Numbered from the stretch's first letter, positions 17,244-26,493 are shown. The stretch: 64,000 nucleotides of DNA from Flammeovirgaceae bacterium UBA2338 (GCA_002344795.1 DDUM01000031.1:62001-126000), one strand, 5' to 3'. The notes: generated from the letters alone by a model not told the origin. Numbers and translations are program-made.

Positions 17244-18107
17244 ATGATTCCAGGCTCTGTTCAAAGCGCAGTTTCAAAACATCTGAATTGTAAAATCAAT
17301 GGATTCAGCGCCATTTCTGGTGGATGTATTAATGAAGGAGGAAAACTATCTACTTCGCAGGGTGACTTTTTCATCAAGTGGAATAATAAAGAACAGTTTC
17401 CTCACCTGTTTGAAAAGGAGAAAGCAGGAATTAAAACCTTGTCAGAAACAAAAACCATTTACTTGCCTGAGGTGGTATGTGCAGGTGAAGCAGAGGAGTG
17501 GCAATACCTCATTCTTGAGTTCATTGTGTCAACAGGTCATTCAAAATTCTTTTGGAAAGATTTGGGGCGACAGTTGGCGGAGTTGCATCATCATAAGAAT
17601 TCTCATTTTGGATTATCATATAATAATTATATCGGTTCCGTTGTTCAAAACAATATGTATCATCTCACATGGCCACAATTTTTTGAAAATCAAAGGTTGA
17701 GGCCGTTGTTAAAGGAGCTAGAACTAGCTAATAGAGTTGATGCCAAATTCATTGAATCCTTTGAACAACTGTACGCCAGACTTGGTGAAATTTTTCCTGA
17801 AGAACAGCCCTGTTTGTTGCATGGCGATCTATGGAGTGGCAATGTGATTAGCGATAAAAGGGGAATGGCATATGTCATTGACCCGGCCATATATTATGGT
17901 CACAGGGAAGCGGAACTGGCATTTACAAGGCTCTTTGGAGGGTTCGAAATTGACTTTTATGAGTCATGCGAGCATCATTTTCCTCTTGAAGGTGGGTTTG
18001 ACGAGCGAATGGAGGTGTATCATCTGTATCCTTTATTGGTGCATGCAATTTTATTCGGTGACAGTTACCTTCAGCCGGTAAAACGTATTATTAATCACTT
18101 CTCCTAG
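17244..18107 (+). CDS. fructosamine kinase family protein
   Basis: A 287-residue cytosolic kinase of the fructosamine-3-kinase/ketosamine-3-kinase group. It phosphorylates sugar adducts on glycated proteins or amines, so they can break down. The glycine-rich start ISGGCINEGGKL (24-34) and the lysine in DFFIKWN (K45) form the nucleotide site. The catalytic loop is LLHGDLWSGN (191-200, D195), and the metal aspartate follows in VIDPAIYYGHREAELA (D213). These are the standard family signatures, and the length matches. It is divergent from the amidohydrolase and is followed 34 bases on by a lipoprotein gene on the same strand. Confidence 0.93.
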   Translation: MIPGSVQSAVSKHLNCKINGFSAISGGCINEGGKLSTSQGDFFIKWNNKEQFPHLFEKEKAGIKTLSETKTIYLPEVVCAGEAEEWQYLILEFIVSTGHSKFFWKDLGRQLAELHHHKNSHFGLSYNNYIGSVVQNNMYHLTWPQFFENQRLRPLLKELELANRVDAKFIESFEQLYARLGEIFPEEQPCLLHGDLWSGNVISDKRGMAYVIDPAIYYGHREAELAFTRLFGGFEIDFYESCEHHFPLEGGFDERMEVYHLYPLLVHAILFGDSYLQPVKRIINHFS

Positions 18108-18141
18108 TTGCAGAGTTTTGTAACTTTAGGTCATTAAATAA

Positions 18142-18699
18142 ATGATAAAAAAACACGTTATGAAAAATCGCTTTTTGGTTTCAATGGTATCAGCAATGTT
18201 TATAGTGGGGCTTATGGCCTCCTGCGACTTGTTTGACAAGGCAGACGACATCTCGTTTTCTACTGAATTTGATGAATCAATTACCGTAAATGATGCGCCT
18301 AAGGGTAGTTATTCAGATCAGATCACACTTGATGCTACCACTGATCCAGAAGTAGCCAAGTACAAGGAAAAAATTCAAAACATCGAGCTTAATGAAGTTA
18401 CTTACAAAGTGAGTAATTACGTTGGGCCAGTTGATGCTACTTTCACCGGTGATATCCTTTTTGGGGTGAATGGTAATCTTGGTTCAGTAAGTATTTCGGC
18501 AGTTGGTTTATCTGCGGCCTCTACTTCAGGTGATGAAATGGATTTGGATCTGAGCCAGGATGAAGTAAATGCAGTTGCGGCTCAATTGAAGAATGACAAA
18601 TCTGTGCTTGTAACTATGGCCGGTGAGTTTTCGGATGGACCAGTTAGCTTTGTTGTTACTGTGAAAGCAAAGGCAAAAATAACTGCAGACGCGCTGTAA
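18142..18699 (+). CDS. lipoprotein of unknown function
   Basis: A 185-residue protein with an N-terminal hydrophobic stretch and the lipobox LMASC (cysteine about residue 28), so it is predicted to be lipidated. The mature part is acidic and probably mostly beta, with regular segments such as ITLDATTDPEVAKYKEKIQNIELNE and a C-terminal VVTVKAKAKI strand. I recognise no domain. The ATG at codon 7 (18160) is an equally good start and gives a tighter signal peptide. It is followed by a strong terminator shared with the convergent ypdA-like gene. Confidence 0.75.
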   Translation: MIKKHVMKNRFLVSMVSAMFIVGLMASCDLFDKADDISFSTEFDESITVNDAPKGSYSDQITLDATTDPEVAKYKEKIQNIELNEVTYKVSNYVGPVDATFTGDILFGVNGNLGSVSISAVGLSAASTSGDEMDLDLSQDEVNAVAAQLKNDKSVLVTMAGEFSDGPVSFVVTVKAKAKITADAL

Positions 18700-18718
18700 G
18701 TATATTAAAAGAAAATAT

Positions 18719-18757
18719 AAAAACCCTGTCCTGATACTTATCACGACAGGGGTTTTT
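18719..18757. terminator. bidirectional terminator overlapping the end of the ypdA-like gene
   Basis: The long hairpin is CCCTGTC-c-TGATA / TATCA-c-GACAGGG with a 2-nt loop, flanked by A and T runs. It serves the lipoprotein on the plus strand. Its right arm lies inside the last codons (KQKPLS) and stop of the minus-strand gene. Confidence 0.85.
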
Positions 18758-19712
18758 GTTTTATGGCATCTATGATCAAGTCTGCATGTACGCGCGAGTT
18801 TTCGATAAACCATTTATTGGTTTTTAGTCCACCACAAACAACACCCGCCAGATATAAATTAGAAACAGAACTTTCCATGGTCCGATCGTTGTATACAGGA
18901 GTATGAAACTCATCACTTTGAAATTGTATACCCAGTGATTTCATAAAATCAAATGGTGGCTGATACCCCGTCATGGCCAGCACAAAATCATTTTCCAAAT
19001 GAAGTGCTCCATCTGGTGTTTTAATTTCTACTGAATGGGGTTCAATCTTTACAATTTCAGAGTTGAAATAAGTTTTAATGCTTCCTTCTTTGATACGGTT
19101 CTCGATGTCTGGCCGTACCCAATACTTTACAGTGTCCCTAATCTCCGAATCTCGTATCACCATGGTTACCTCAGCGCCTTTTCGCCATGTTTCCAGCGCC
19201 ACATCTACAGCCGAGTTGGCCGCACCCACAACTATTATTTTTTGTTTGAAGTAAGGATGTGGTTCATCATAATAGTGTCTCACTTTCGGCAAGTCTTCAC
19301 CCGGAACATTGAGTAGGTAAGGCAAATCATAAAAACCTAAAGCCAGCACCAAAGATTTTGAAGCGTAACTATCCTTACGGGTGGTTATTTTAAATGAGCC
19401 ATTCGTCTTCTCAACTTTGTCCACGGCCTCATACAACTGCACATTCAATTCCCAGCTTAAGCAAACCCTTCGATAATACTCCAATGCTTCAGCCCTGTTG
19501 GGCTTGTGGCCATGCGAGATGAAAGGGACGCCTCCTATTTCTAATTTCTCTGAAGTAGAGAAGAAAGTCATGTTGAAAGGGTAATGGTAGAGTGAGTTGA
19601 CCAGGCACCCTTTTTCAATAATAAGATGTTTTAATCCTGCTTTTTTTGCTTCAATTCCGCAAGCAAGGCCAATCGGTCCTGCACCAATGATGATGACATC
19701 GTATTCCTTCAT
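18741..19712 (-). CDS. ypdA: YpdA-family putative bacillithiol disulfide reductase
   Basis: A 323-residue flavoprotein of the thioredoxin-reductase-like YpdA family, which reduces oxidised bacillithiol with NADPH. The FAD motif GAGPIG is at 10-15, the family signature IIEKGCLVNSLYHYP follows, and FFSTSEKLEIG is at about 50-60. The NADPH motif VVGAANSAVD lies at 161-170, with FAD-closing YLAGVVCGG near the C-terminus. The Staphylococcus enzyme has a functional Cys (Cys14) in GGGPCG; here that position is Ile and the nearest Cys is residue 18. So the assignment to the family is firm, while the mechanism may differ. It implies a low-molecular-weight thiol such as bacillithiol in this organism. 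Confidence 0.85.
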   Translation of the reverse strand: MKEYDVIIIGAGPIGLACGIEAKKAGLKHLIIEKGCLVNSLYHYPFNMTFFSTSEKLEIGGVPFISHGHKPNRAEALEYYRRVCLSWELNVQLYEAVDKVEKTNGSFKITTRKDSYASKSLVLALGFYDLPYLLNVPGEDLPKVRHYYDEPHPYFKQKIIVVGAANSAVDVALETWRKGAEVTMVIRDSEIRDTVKYWVRPDIENRIKEGSIKTYFNSEIVKIEPHSVEIKTPDGALHLENDFVLAMTGYQPPFDFMKSLGIQFQSDEFHTPVYNDRTMESSVSNLYLAGVVCGGLKTNKWFIENSRVHADLIIDAIKQKPLS

Positions 19713-19843
19713 TTCTAGCAGTTGCTGCTTAGCGGTTACACAATTCTAAAACATCAATGGCAAGATAGTTCGATCATCGGCCATTCTTACTTCAAATCTT
19801 GACAAAAGAAAACCCTTTTATGTATTCCCAATTTTAAAGCCGG

Positions 19844-19860
19844 ATTCCCTTTATGGGAAT
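19844..19860. promoter_or_regulatory. inverted repeat ATTCCC-N5-GGGAAT upstream of the T9SS cargo gene
   Basis: A 6-bp inverted repeat with a 5-bp spacer lies in the 234-base gap between the two divergent genes, about 90 bases upstream of the T9SS cargo. An extra ATTCCC half-site is at 19824-19829. It may be an operator; nothing else in the gap is recognisable. Confidence 0.3.
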
Positions 19861-19946
19861 TTGAATTAAAAAAAAGTGGCTTTAACGTCTGAAATACAGC
19901 ATTTTGACTATGGTATAGTATTTCCATTGCATAAATAAAAATAGTT

Positions 19947-21728
19947 ATGAAAAGCCTGAAGATTATATTGGCAATTGTGGGGATACTGATAGGTTCAAAC
20001 GGCTTTGCTCAATGTGGAAGTGCCCAAGGTGATGAAACTACTTTTGGAACAGGAAGCTGGATTGGCTATTTCTATGATGGTGCAAATAATTTTGCGAGTG
20101 GGAATTATCAAGGTTATAACACTGAGTCAGAAACATTTAACCAAACCTTTTGCGGCAACAATTGCGCATACGCAATCAATGGATGTAGCGTTACCACTGA
20201 AACCTTTACCGTTCGTTATAAAATGAACAAGAACTTTAGCAATGCTATTTATCGCTTTACCATTGGTGGAGATGATGGTGTTAGACTAAGTGTTGATAAT
20301 GGAGCTACTTATCTGATAAACGGATATATCAATCAAGCTTATACAACTTATAATGGAGTTGCTCATATGAATGGTAGCAGCAATCTTATTTTGGAATATT
20401 TTGAGAACTCTGGAGATAACAGAGTTTCTTTTTCTTATACCAACATGGGTAACTCCTATGGAGGAATGGTATCAGGCAGTCAGAATATATGTGCTTCCGG
20501 AACCATAAATCCTGAAGCATTCATAAGTACTGAGCCGGCCATTTTTACTTCAGGTACTATGGCTTATCAATGGCAGGAGTCAAATAATAATTCTGTATGG
20601 ACTGACATATCAGGAGCAACGAGTGCTGCTTATGATATACCTTCTGGCTTTCCTGCTGGTGTAACAAGGTATTATAGAAGACAAGCAACTAATGGAGCTT
20701 CTTTAACTGCATACTCCAACACATTAACAATTGTAAGCTCTTCTAATTCAGGCGCTGGCGACCAGGTAAGCTATGGTAGTGGGTCATGGATTGGATATGT
20801 ATATGATGGTGCAAATAACTTCACTTCCAACTATAAAGGAGAATTGTTTGAGACGGAAATATTTGACGAAAGCTTTGGCGGCAGCAACACAACGACCAGT
20901 ACTACTGGCTGTGATTTCCAAACGGAGACATTTTCGGTAAGGTTTAAAATGAGAAAAAATTTCTCCTGTGGTGATTATACTTTCACTATTGGAGCAGATG
21001 ATGGTGTTCGCTTAAGTATTGATGGAGGTGCAACATGGTTAGTTAATGATTATTCCAATCACGGGTATAGAACGGTAAGCTCTGCGGCAACAAGTATTAC
21101 TGACGGTATTTATGATTTAGTGATTGAATATTATGAAGCAGGTGGAGGAAACAGGGTATCATTTAATTATAGTGTTATAAGTTGTGCTCTGCCTGTCACC
21201 TGGTATTCGTTTGAAGGTGTAGCAAAATCACAATATAATGAATTGGAGTGGAAGACTGCTACCGAAGAAAACAATGAAGGGTTTTCTGTAGAACGGAGTG
21301 CAGATGGAGTGTCATTTGAAGAGATTGGTTGGGTAAATGGAAACGGAACAACTACTGACCAGAATACTTATCTTTTTCAGGATACTAATGTGTTTGATGG
21401 AGCCAATTACTACAGACTGAAGCAGATCGATTATGATGGAAATTTTGAATATTCGAAAATAATAAGTGTGATAAGCGTTGCTAAAGACAACGGCATCCAA
21501 ATCAACTTATATCCAAATCCATCGATAGACTATGTACAAGTTCAATCCCCCCTATCAAAGGCAGAACCTATTATGCAATTGGTGAATGTGTTGTTGGGTC
21601 AGGTAATAACACCTTCTTATGAGGGTAATGGAAAATTTAATTTGCGGAATGTGCCTGCAGGAATTTATGTGGCACGTATCCAAATAGGTGGAGATCAATT
21701 TCAAGCACGCCTCATTGTACAGGATTAG
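19947..21728 (+). CDS. T9SS cargo with two related PA14/lectin-like domains and a sorting domain
   Basis: A 593-residue exported protein. After the signal (SNGFAQC, about residue 22), a ~145-residue domain begins FGTGSWIGYFYDGANNF and ends in YFENSGDNRVSFSYT. An Ig-like linker follows, with YQWQESNNNSVWTDI typical of repeated Bacteroidota surface proteins. A second copy of the first domain begins GSGSWIGYVYDGANNF and ends NRVSFNYS. Both copies carry GDDGVRLS or GADDGVRLSIDGGATW, which resembles PA14-type sugar/Ca-binding domains. The C-terminus has the T9SS type A sorting features (NLYPNPSIDYVQV, then GIYVARIQIGG, ending LIVQD). It should be exported through the Sec and T9SS machinery and bound to the surface. 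The paired domain suggests multivalent binding. Confidence 0.85.
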   Translation: MKSLKIILAIVGILIGSNGFAQCGSAQGDETTFGTGSWIGYFYDGANNFASGNYQGYNTESETFNQTFCGNNCAYAINGCSVTTETFTVRYKMNKNFSNAIYRFTIGGDDGVRLSVDNGATYLINGYINQAYTTYNGVAHMNGSSNLILEYFENSGDNRVSFSYTNMGNSYGGMVSGSQNICASGTINPEAFISTEPAIFTSGTMAYQWQESNNNSVWTDISGATSAAYDIPSGFPAGVTRYYRRQATNGASLTAYSNTLTIVSSSNSGAGDQVSYGSGSWIGYVYDGANNFTSNYKGELFETEIFDESFGGSNTTTSTTGCDFQTETFSVRFKMRKNFSCGDYTFTIGADDGVRLSIDGGATWLVNDYSNHGYRTVSSAATSITDGIYDLVIEYYEAGGGNRVSFNYSVISCALPVTWYSFEGVAKSQYNELEWKTATEENNEGFSVERSADGVSFEEIGWVNGNGTTTDQNTYLFQDTNVFDGANYYRLKQIDYDGNFEYSKIISVISVAKDNGIQINLYPNPSIDYVQVQSPLSKAEPIMQLVNVLLGQVITPSYEGNGKFNLRNVPAGIYVARIQIGGDQFQARLIVQD

Positions 21729-21839
21729 TGGATATAACTCCAGAATCTTTGAATAGTTTGTTTTTGAACAATGCCAGTGTTCAATGAAAACAATTAGGTT
21801 TCTGAAATTTTCATTAGCTTGATTCATTAATTCTTACTA

Positions 21840-22706
21840 ATGAAAAAAATATTTTGCTTATTTCTTTTTTCACTGCCACTGCTGGCAATGAGTCAGACGG
21901 GATCAGAAATTTATTTGTTTGATGTGCAACTGTCGGGAAGCAACATTGTTGTGAGCAATCCGAAAAATGTCACGAACCATCCAGGTTATGACAACCAACC
22001 TTCGTTCCATACTTCAAAACCACTTTTGTTTTATTCGTCCTTTAATGAAGAGGGAAGGTCAGATATAAAAGTTTATAATTATAAGTCAGGGAAAACAACA
22101 GCACTTACTTCCACCAGTGAAAGAGAATATTCACCTACCTTGACCCCAGACGGAAAATATATTTCATGCATCATTCAACGGGATAATAATGCACAGGATT
22201 TGGGTAAATATCCGATTGAAGGAGGAGAGGCAATTACGCTGATAGACAATTTGATCGTGGGCTATCACGCATGGGTGGATGATAATAATTTGATTTTGTT
22301 TGTTTTAGGTGAACCAATGACGCTTCAATGGTATGATCTGAAAAGCAAAAGCAGCACTGTATTGGAAGAAAATATTGGAAGGTCATTGCATAAAATTCCC
22401 GGACAAAATGCCATGAGCTTTGTTCATAAAAGGTCGAAAAATGATTGGGTAATTAACAGGCTGGACATCGCTTCTCAAAAGATTACTCCCATTACATCCA
22501 CTATGGAGGGCAGTGAGGACCTGGCGTGGACTAAAGATGGAAGGATCATTATGAGCGATGGCAGTAAGCTTTTTGTTTACGATCCTAAATTAAAAAATGA
22601 TTGGACAGAAATTGAAATGAGTCTGGAGGGAGCAACTATTTCAGGGATCACCAGATTGGCGATGACCAGGGATGGAAAAAAATTGGCAGTAGTGGTAAGT
22701 GAGTAG
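21840..22706 (+). CDS. exported TolB/PD40-type beta-propeller protein
   Basis: A 288-residue protein with a Sec signal (LLAMSQ, about 19). Repeated blades include the PD40-like forms REYSPTLTPDGKYIS, EDLAWTKDGRIIMSDG and LAMTRDGKKLAVV, giving a six-blade TolB-like propeller. Such periplasmic propellers bind other proteins or peptides; there is no catalytic signature. It follows the T9SS cargo gene by 111 bases on the same strand. A promoter for it is not clear, so co-transcription with the cargo gene is possible. Confidence 0.75.
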   Translation: MKKIFCLFLFSLPLLAMSQTGSEIYLFDVQLSGSNIVVSNPKNVTNHPGYDNQPSFHTSKPLLFYSSFNEEGRSDIKVYNYKSGKTTALTSTSEREYSPTLTPDGKYISCIIQRDNNAQDLGKYPIEGGEAITLIDNLIVGYHAWVDDNNLILFVLGEPMTLQWYDLKSKSSTVLEENIGRSLHKIPGQNAMSFVHKRSKNDWVINRLDIASQKITPITSTMEGSEDLAWTKDGRIIMSDGSKLFVYDPKLKNDWTEIEMSLEGATISGITRLAMTRDGKKLAVVVSE

Positions 22707-22708
22707 CG

Positions 22709-23362
22709 TTAATCGGATTCGCAAAAGCTACCCTTGCCCACCCATAATTTTTTAATTTCAATAGTGAATACCGTATCCGACATGGATGGATCTGCTTCAA
22801 TAAGCTCTGGATTGACATCACCTTTCATTATCAGAATGCCGCCATCTCTATTTGGGAAGAAGCCTTCGGCTACCACGTTTCCGGTTTTTGCTATCTTCTT
22901 TAGATAGTCATCATGTTTTTTAAACGTTTGCCCCGCTTTTTGCACGTTGAATTTAGTAATGGTGGATATATATCGGATGAAGGTATAGCTAACCATTTCT
23001 GTTTGGGCATCAACAACGCAAACAGAACCGACCCTGGGGATATAAGGAAACATTTCCAATCTCCATCTGTTGGCTTTGATTCCTGGGTCAGTACTCAACC
23101 ATTGTTTTACGCTATCGGAAGAATTGCCCCTGAAAATAAAGATACCCCCACCACCATCGAACGGCCCTGCTACTAAGAGCTTTCCTTCATTGGCCAGTCG
23201 CTGTATGTTGGCCAGATGCCCTTTCATAAGCTCATCTACTTCTTCTTTGGGCAGCTCCGGCTTATCGTCTCGGGTGTTTAGAAATACGAAAGTATACTTT
23301 ATGTCTTGTGAATACCCATCACTAAGAAATAGGGAAATGAAGAAAATAATTAGCCATCTCAT
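22709..23362 (-). CDS. exported protein with two YCII-like domains
   Basis: A 217-residue protein. An N-terminal hydrophobic stretch (WLIIFFISLFLSDGYSQ) suggests export. Residues about 30-115 form a YCII-related domain: HLANIQRLANEGKLLVAGPF, then GGIFIFRG. A second, more diverged YCII-like half follows (KKHDDYLKKIAKTGNVVAEG, then GGILIMKG). The start is placed at the internal ATG (23362), since the longer ORF would put a polar stretch before the signal. YCII proteins form a ferredoxin-like fold of unclear function. Its stop is 2 bases from the end of the convergent TolB-like gene. Confidence 0.8.
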   Translation of the reverse strand: MRWLIIFFISLFLSDGYSQDIKYTFVFLNTRDDKPELPKEEVDELMKGHLANIQRLANEGKLLVAGPFDGGGGIFIFRGNSSDSVKQWLSTDPGIKANRWRLEMFPYIPRVGSVCVVDAQTEMVSYTFIRYISTITKFNVQKAGQTFKKHDDYLKKIAKTGNVVAEGFFPNRDGGILIMKGDVNPELIEADPSMSDTVFTIEIKKLWVGKGSFCESD

Positions 23363-23494
23363 ATTATATGCGCTGGTTTCTCCTCTAACTAACGAATTAT
23401 TATTCATCTGGTCTAACGCTGATGGAGATTACTTGCTCAAGTAGTTCCGATCTGCCCTCAAACGGAAAATATTCGAACCGAAATAACGCATCCT

Positions 23495-24421
23495 TCACGA
23501 AAGATTTCTTTTTGCCTTCCAACTAATCAAAGTTACGCCAGCCAAAATCAAAACAGTTCCTGCTATTTGAAGTGCAAAAATGGGCTCATCTAAAAATATA
23601 TTGGCTTGAATAATGGTGGAGGCAGGTCCAATACTGGTGATGATAGAAGTGTTTTCAGGGCCAATTCTTTTAATTCCCTCAGATCGCAGATAGGAGGGGA
23701 TAACGGTAGAGATGATCGCCATTAGAAAAGCGAAAATATAAACGTTGTTGTCGAACTGTAACAATGACTTATCGCTGGTTATAAAAAAATGCAGGAGTAC
23801 ACCTACGGCAGCAAAGCTCATGGCATAGCTGTTAAATTTAACGGGCCCTACCATGGGTATGAGTTTGCCACTACCTACGATATAGGTCGCAAAAGTGACT
23901 GCACATGCAAAAACCAGGAAACATCCCAGGTAGAAGTTGGGATCGGATGAGGAGCCGAGTGATGCTTCCCCCGCGAAGGCAACGGCTAACCCCGCGTAAG
24001 TTAAAATCAATGCTACCCATTGTTTGGTTTTAATTTTTTCCTTGGAGATCAATGAAGACATGATCACCACGATGGTGGGATACATGAACAAGATTAATCG
24101 CTCCATACCAGCGGAGATGTATTTCAGGCCATGAAAATCAAGAAGGCTGCTCACATAATAGCCCAGGCATCCGATAAAGGCAATGTAAACCCATTGCTTG
24201 CCGGTAAACTTTACATTGTCTTTTTTTGAGGAAGTGATAAGTGCAGAGCCCAGAAAGAATGGAATGGAGAAGACCATTCGAAGTGCCAGAAGAGAGATGG
24301 GGTCAACGTCAGTTTCGAAATAGGCCAGCTTTACAAAAATGGCTTTGGCAGAAAAACAGATTGATCCCAGTATGGTGATAAGTACACCTCCAATAAGATA
24401 ACCTGAAGATTTTTCTCCCAT
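23495..24421 (-). CDS. EamA/DMT-superfamily membrane transporter
   Basis: A 308-residue inner-membrane protein with about ten hydrophobic helices arranged as two EamA repeats: the first half runs to about 140, and the second ends with the typical LDEPIFALQIAGTVLILAGV motif near residue 285. EamA proteins export metabolites such as amino acids or nucleotides, but the substrate is not readable. The 3-base gap from the upstream class V aminotransferase gene on the same strand suggests an operon, so the transported compound may be related to that enzyme's amino acid or PLP substrate. Confidence 0.9.
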   Translation of the reverse strand: MGEKSSGYLIGGVLITILGSICFSAKAIFVKLAYFETDVDPISLLALRMVFSIPFFLGSALITSSKKDNVKFTGKQWVYIAFIGCLGYYVSSLLDFHGLKYISAGMERLILFMYPTIVVIMSSLISKEKIKTKQWVALILTYAGLAVAFAGEASLGSSSDPNFYLGCFLVFACAVTFATYIVGSGKLIPMVGPVKFNSYAMSFAAVGVLLHFFITSDKSLLQFDNNVYIFAFLMAIISTVIPSYLRSEGIKRIGPENTSIITSIGPASTIIQANIFLDEPIFALQIAGTVLILAGVTLISWKAKRNLS

Positions 24422-24424
24422 GAA

Positions 24425-25573
24425 TTATTCTATAAGCACGCGTGCAAAATTCATGAGTTCTTTTTCCTGATTGTACACATGCGGAGAGACTCTGATCGCA
24501 TCCCCTCGATAAGAAACAGAAATATTTTTTTTCTTGAGTTTTGCTTTTACAGTTTTGATGTCCTTGCCTTCGGGCAAACGGACACCAAACAAATGATTCG
24601 CCCTGTATTGATCATCCTCAATCCAAAAGCCATTTTCGCGTAGTAACTCAATAGGTCTTTTAGATATTTTGGCACAATACTCCTGGATGTTTTTTGGCTT
24701 CCATTCATTAATTTGTTGAAGCGCCTCCAGCATCATAGGGGCAAGAATAAAATTGCTGTGTTCCCCTACCTCATAACGCAAGGCACCAGGCTGATAGGCC
24801 ACTTCGTAATTGACAAGACCCGCGAAGTCCTCACTGTTCAGTCGGTTGATCCAGTTTTCTTCGATGGGAGTACCATTATCAAAGTAGGGTCCATAGTAGG
24901 CAAGCCCAATAGAGTAAGGCCCCATCATCCACTTGTATCCTGCACAGACCAGTACATCGGGTTGTATGCTTTGTATATTGAAAGGTAGCGCACCAACAGA
25001 TTGTGTTGCATCAATCAACAGCAATGCACCAACCTCTAATGTTCTTTTTCTAATTTCTTTAAGATTGTACAAAGTGCCATCGGCCCAGTGTACATGACCC
25101 ATCGCTACAATTCTGGTGTTGTTGTCGATGGCATCCAGAATACGTTCATTCCAAACTTTGCCACGATTTACCCTTGTTTGCGGAGGAGCAATGGTTTCAA
25201 GTCGGGCGCCAGAATCAAGACAAAGTCTTTGCCAGGGATAATAATTGCTTGGGAATTGTTCGCCCATTACAATTACTTTTTCTGACGAACGCAGTTTGAT
25301 GTTGTGTGCTGCGTTAGCCATTCCATAAGAGGCGGAAGGTATTATGGCTATTCTTTTGGGATCTTTGGAGCCCACCAACTTTGCAAATTGTTTTCTCAAT
25401 AATTCTCCAGAGGTAAAAAATTCTTTGGGTGAAATATGAATGGGGTTTCTCTTGCCCTTGATTCCTTCAATGCCGGCTTTTTCTACCTTTTTTAATAGAG
25501 GGGACATGTAGGCACAATTGAGATAGGTAATGCTTTTAGGGAGAGAGAATTTTGAGCGTTGAAGTGAAAGCAT
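24425..25573 (-). CDS. class V aminotransferase family PLP enzyme
   Basis: A 382-residue PLP-dependent fold-type I enzyme. The cofactor is held by D188 (LLLIDATQSVGALP) and the Schiff-base lysine K214 (CAGYKWMMGPY). Family members with this motif include cysteine desulfurase-like and kynureninase/isopenicillin epimerase-like enzymes. The lack of a desulfurase SSGSACTS loop argues against a desulfurase. The order is lipoprotein, aminotransferase, transporter, with gaps of 2 and 3 bases, so these genes are likely translated from one transcript. The substrate is unknown. Confidence 0.88.
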   Translation of the reverse strand: MLSLQRSKFSLPKSITYLNCAYMSPLLKKVEKAGIEGIKGKRNPIHISPKEFFTSGELLRKQFAKLVGSKDPKRIAIIPSASYGMANAAHNIKLRSSEKVIVMGEQFPSNYYPWQRLCLDSGARLETIAPPQTRVNRGKVWNERILDAIDNNTRIVAMGHVHWADGTLYNLKEIRKRTLEVGALLLIDATQSVGALPFNIQSIQPDVLVCAGYKWMMGPYSIGLAYYGPYFDNGTPIEENWINRLNSEDFAGLVNYEVAYQPGALRYEVGEHSNFILAPMMLEALQQINEWKPKNIQEYCAKISKRPIELLRENGFWIEDDQYRANHLFGVRLPEGKDIKTVKAKLKKKNISVSYRGDAIRVSPHVYNQEKELMNFARVLIE

Positions 25574-25575
25574 GT

Positions 25576-26493
25576 TTAGTAGTTAGTTGAAGAAAGTCCT
25601 AAAGAATCACGCAAATTAACATTTTCGTTTTTAGTTTTCTCCCAATAGTCAGTGTACAATGTTTTATCTAGTGAGGCTTTGGTATACATTTTCTTGCCCC
25701 CTTCTATAAATTCTTCTTCCCATCCGAGAATTTTGTGCGGGAATTCATTGGCAACATGAATGGTTAAGAGGCGTTCGGCATATTGAAGGTTATAAATAGT
25801 TTCTGTGTCGTTAACCTCCCTGGACAGGGTTACTTCCACAGGTTTTAGGTTTTCGTGTTTTAATCTTGTAAAGAACAAACCTGGAAGAATTTTGATTTTG
25901 CCTAAGGGGATATGATCAGGATCAAGGCGGATTAAATTAAAAAGCTCATCCTCAAGGAGTACTTTGTCTGTCTTAAACTGAACATCTCCTTCCTGCTCGA
26001 AGTAGGAATAACTGGATACATCGTACTTATTCTTTTGTAAATTCATCTGAGAAAAGACATGACCACACCATTCCTGAGAAGTCATTGTCACCTTTAACGT
26101 GTTGGGATATTGATTTCTGCTCACAGGGGTAAATGAGGAGAGCATCATGGAGTAGGGATAAATACCAGTAACAAAATTTTTTGTGTAGTTAAGTTTCATC
26201 ACGGTGACCTTATCATCACCAGCAGCTTCCGGATGATCCAGTTTTACATGCTTTGATTTTGAAAAAGCCTCGGTAACAAAGATGAGAATGGTTTTACCTT
26301 TTCTGTTTTCACCGTATCGGGATTGATCCAAATTGTAGGCATTCACCTCAGCTTTTCCGGCATACCAATAATTTTTGAAAGCTTCGCTGTCGTACAACCC
26401 CGTATCTCTGTTTGGTAACGTGGCAGATTGATTGCAGGAGCCAAGCAGGGTTGTCAGGAGCGTTGCGATTGGAATTAATCTAATTATATGCAT
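25576..26493 (-). CDS. lipoprotein of the family often labelled 'septum formation inhibitor Maf' by mistake
   Basis: A 305-residue lipoprotein with a lipobox in LLGSC (C at about residue 20). The mature part has a YWYAGKAEVNAYNLDQSRYGE start and long beta-rich stretches with FVTEAFSKSKHVKLD and TMTSQEWCGHVF. It closes with TKASLDKTLYTDYWEKTKNENVNLRDSLGL. As I recall, homologues across Bacteroidota are annotated 'septum formation inhibitor Maf' although they have no Maf domain; I see no Maf nucleotide-pyrophosphatase motif here either. It is the first gene of the operon with the aminotransferase and transporter. Confidence 0.75.
   Translation of the reverse strand: MHIIRLIPIATLLTTLLGSCNQSATLPNRDTGLYDSEAFKNYWYAGKAEVNAYNLDQSRYGENRKGKTILIFVTEAFSKSKHVKLDHPEAAGDDKVTVMKLNYTKNFVTGIYPYSMMLSSFTPVSRNQYPNTLKVTMTSQEWCGHVFSQMNLQKNKYDVSSYSYFEQEGDVQFKTDKVLLEDELFNLIRLDPDHIPLGKIKILPGLFFTRLKHENLKPVEVTLSREVNDTETIYNLQYAERLLTIHVANEFPHKILGWEEEFIEGGKKMYTKASLDKTLYTDYWEKTKNENVNLRDSLGLSSTNY

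Noticed and set aside
25576..26493. Maf-type septum inhibitor or nucleotide pyrophosphatase function
   Set aside because: Homologues carry that label as I recall, but the sequence has a lipobox and no Maf motifs, so I gave unknown function.
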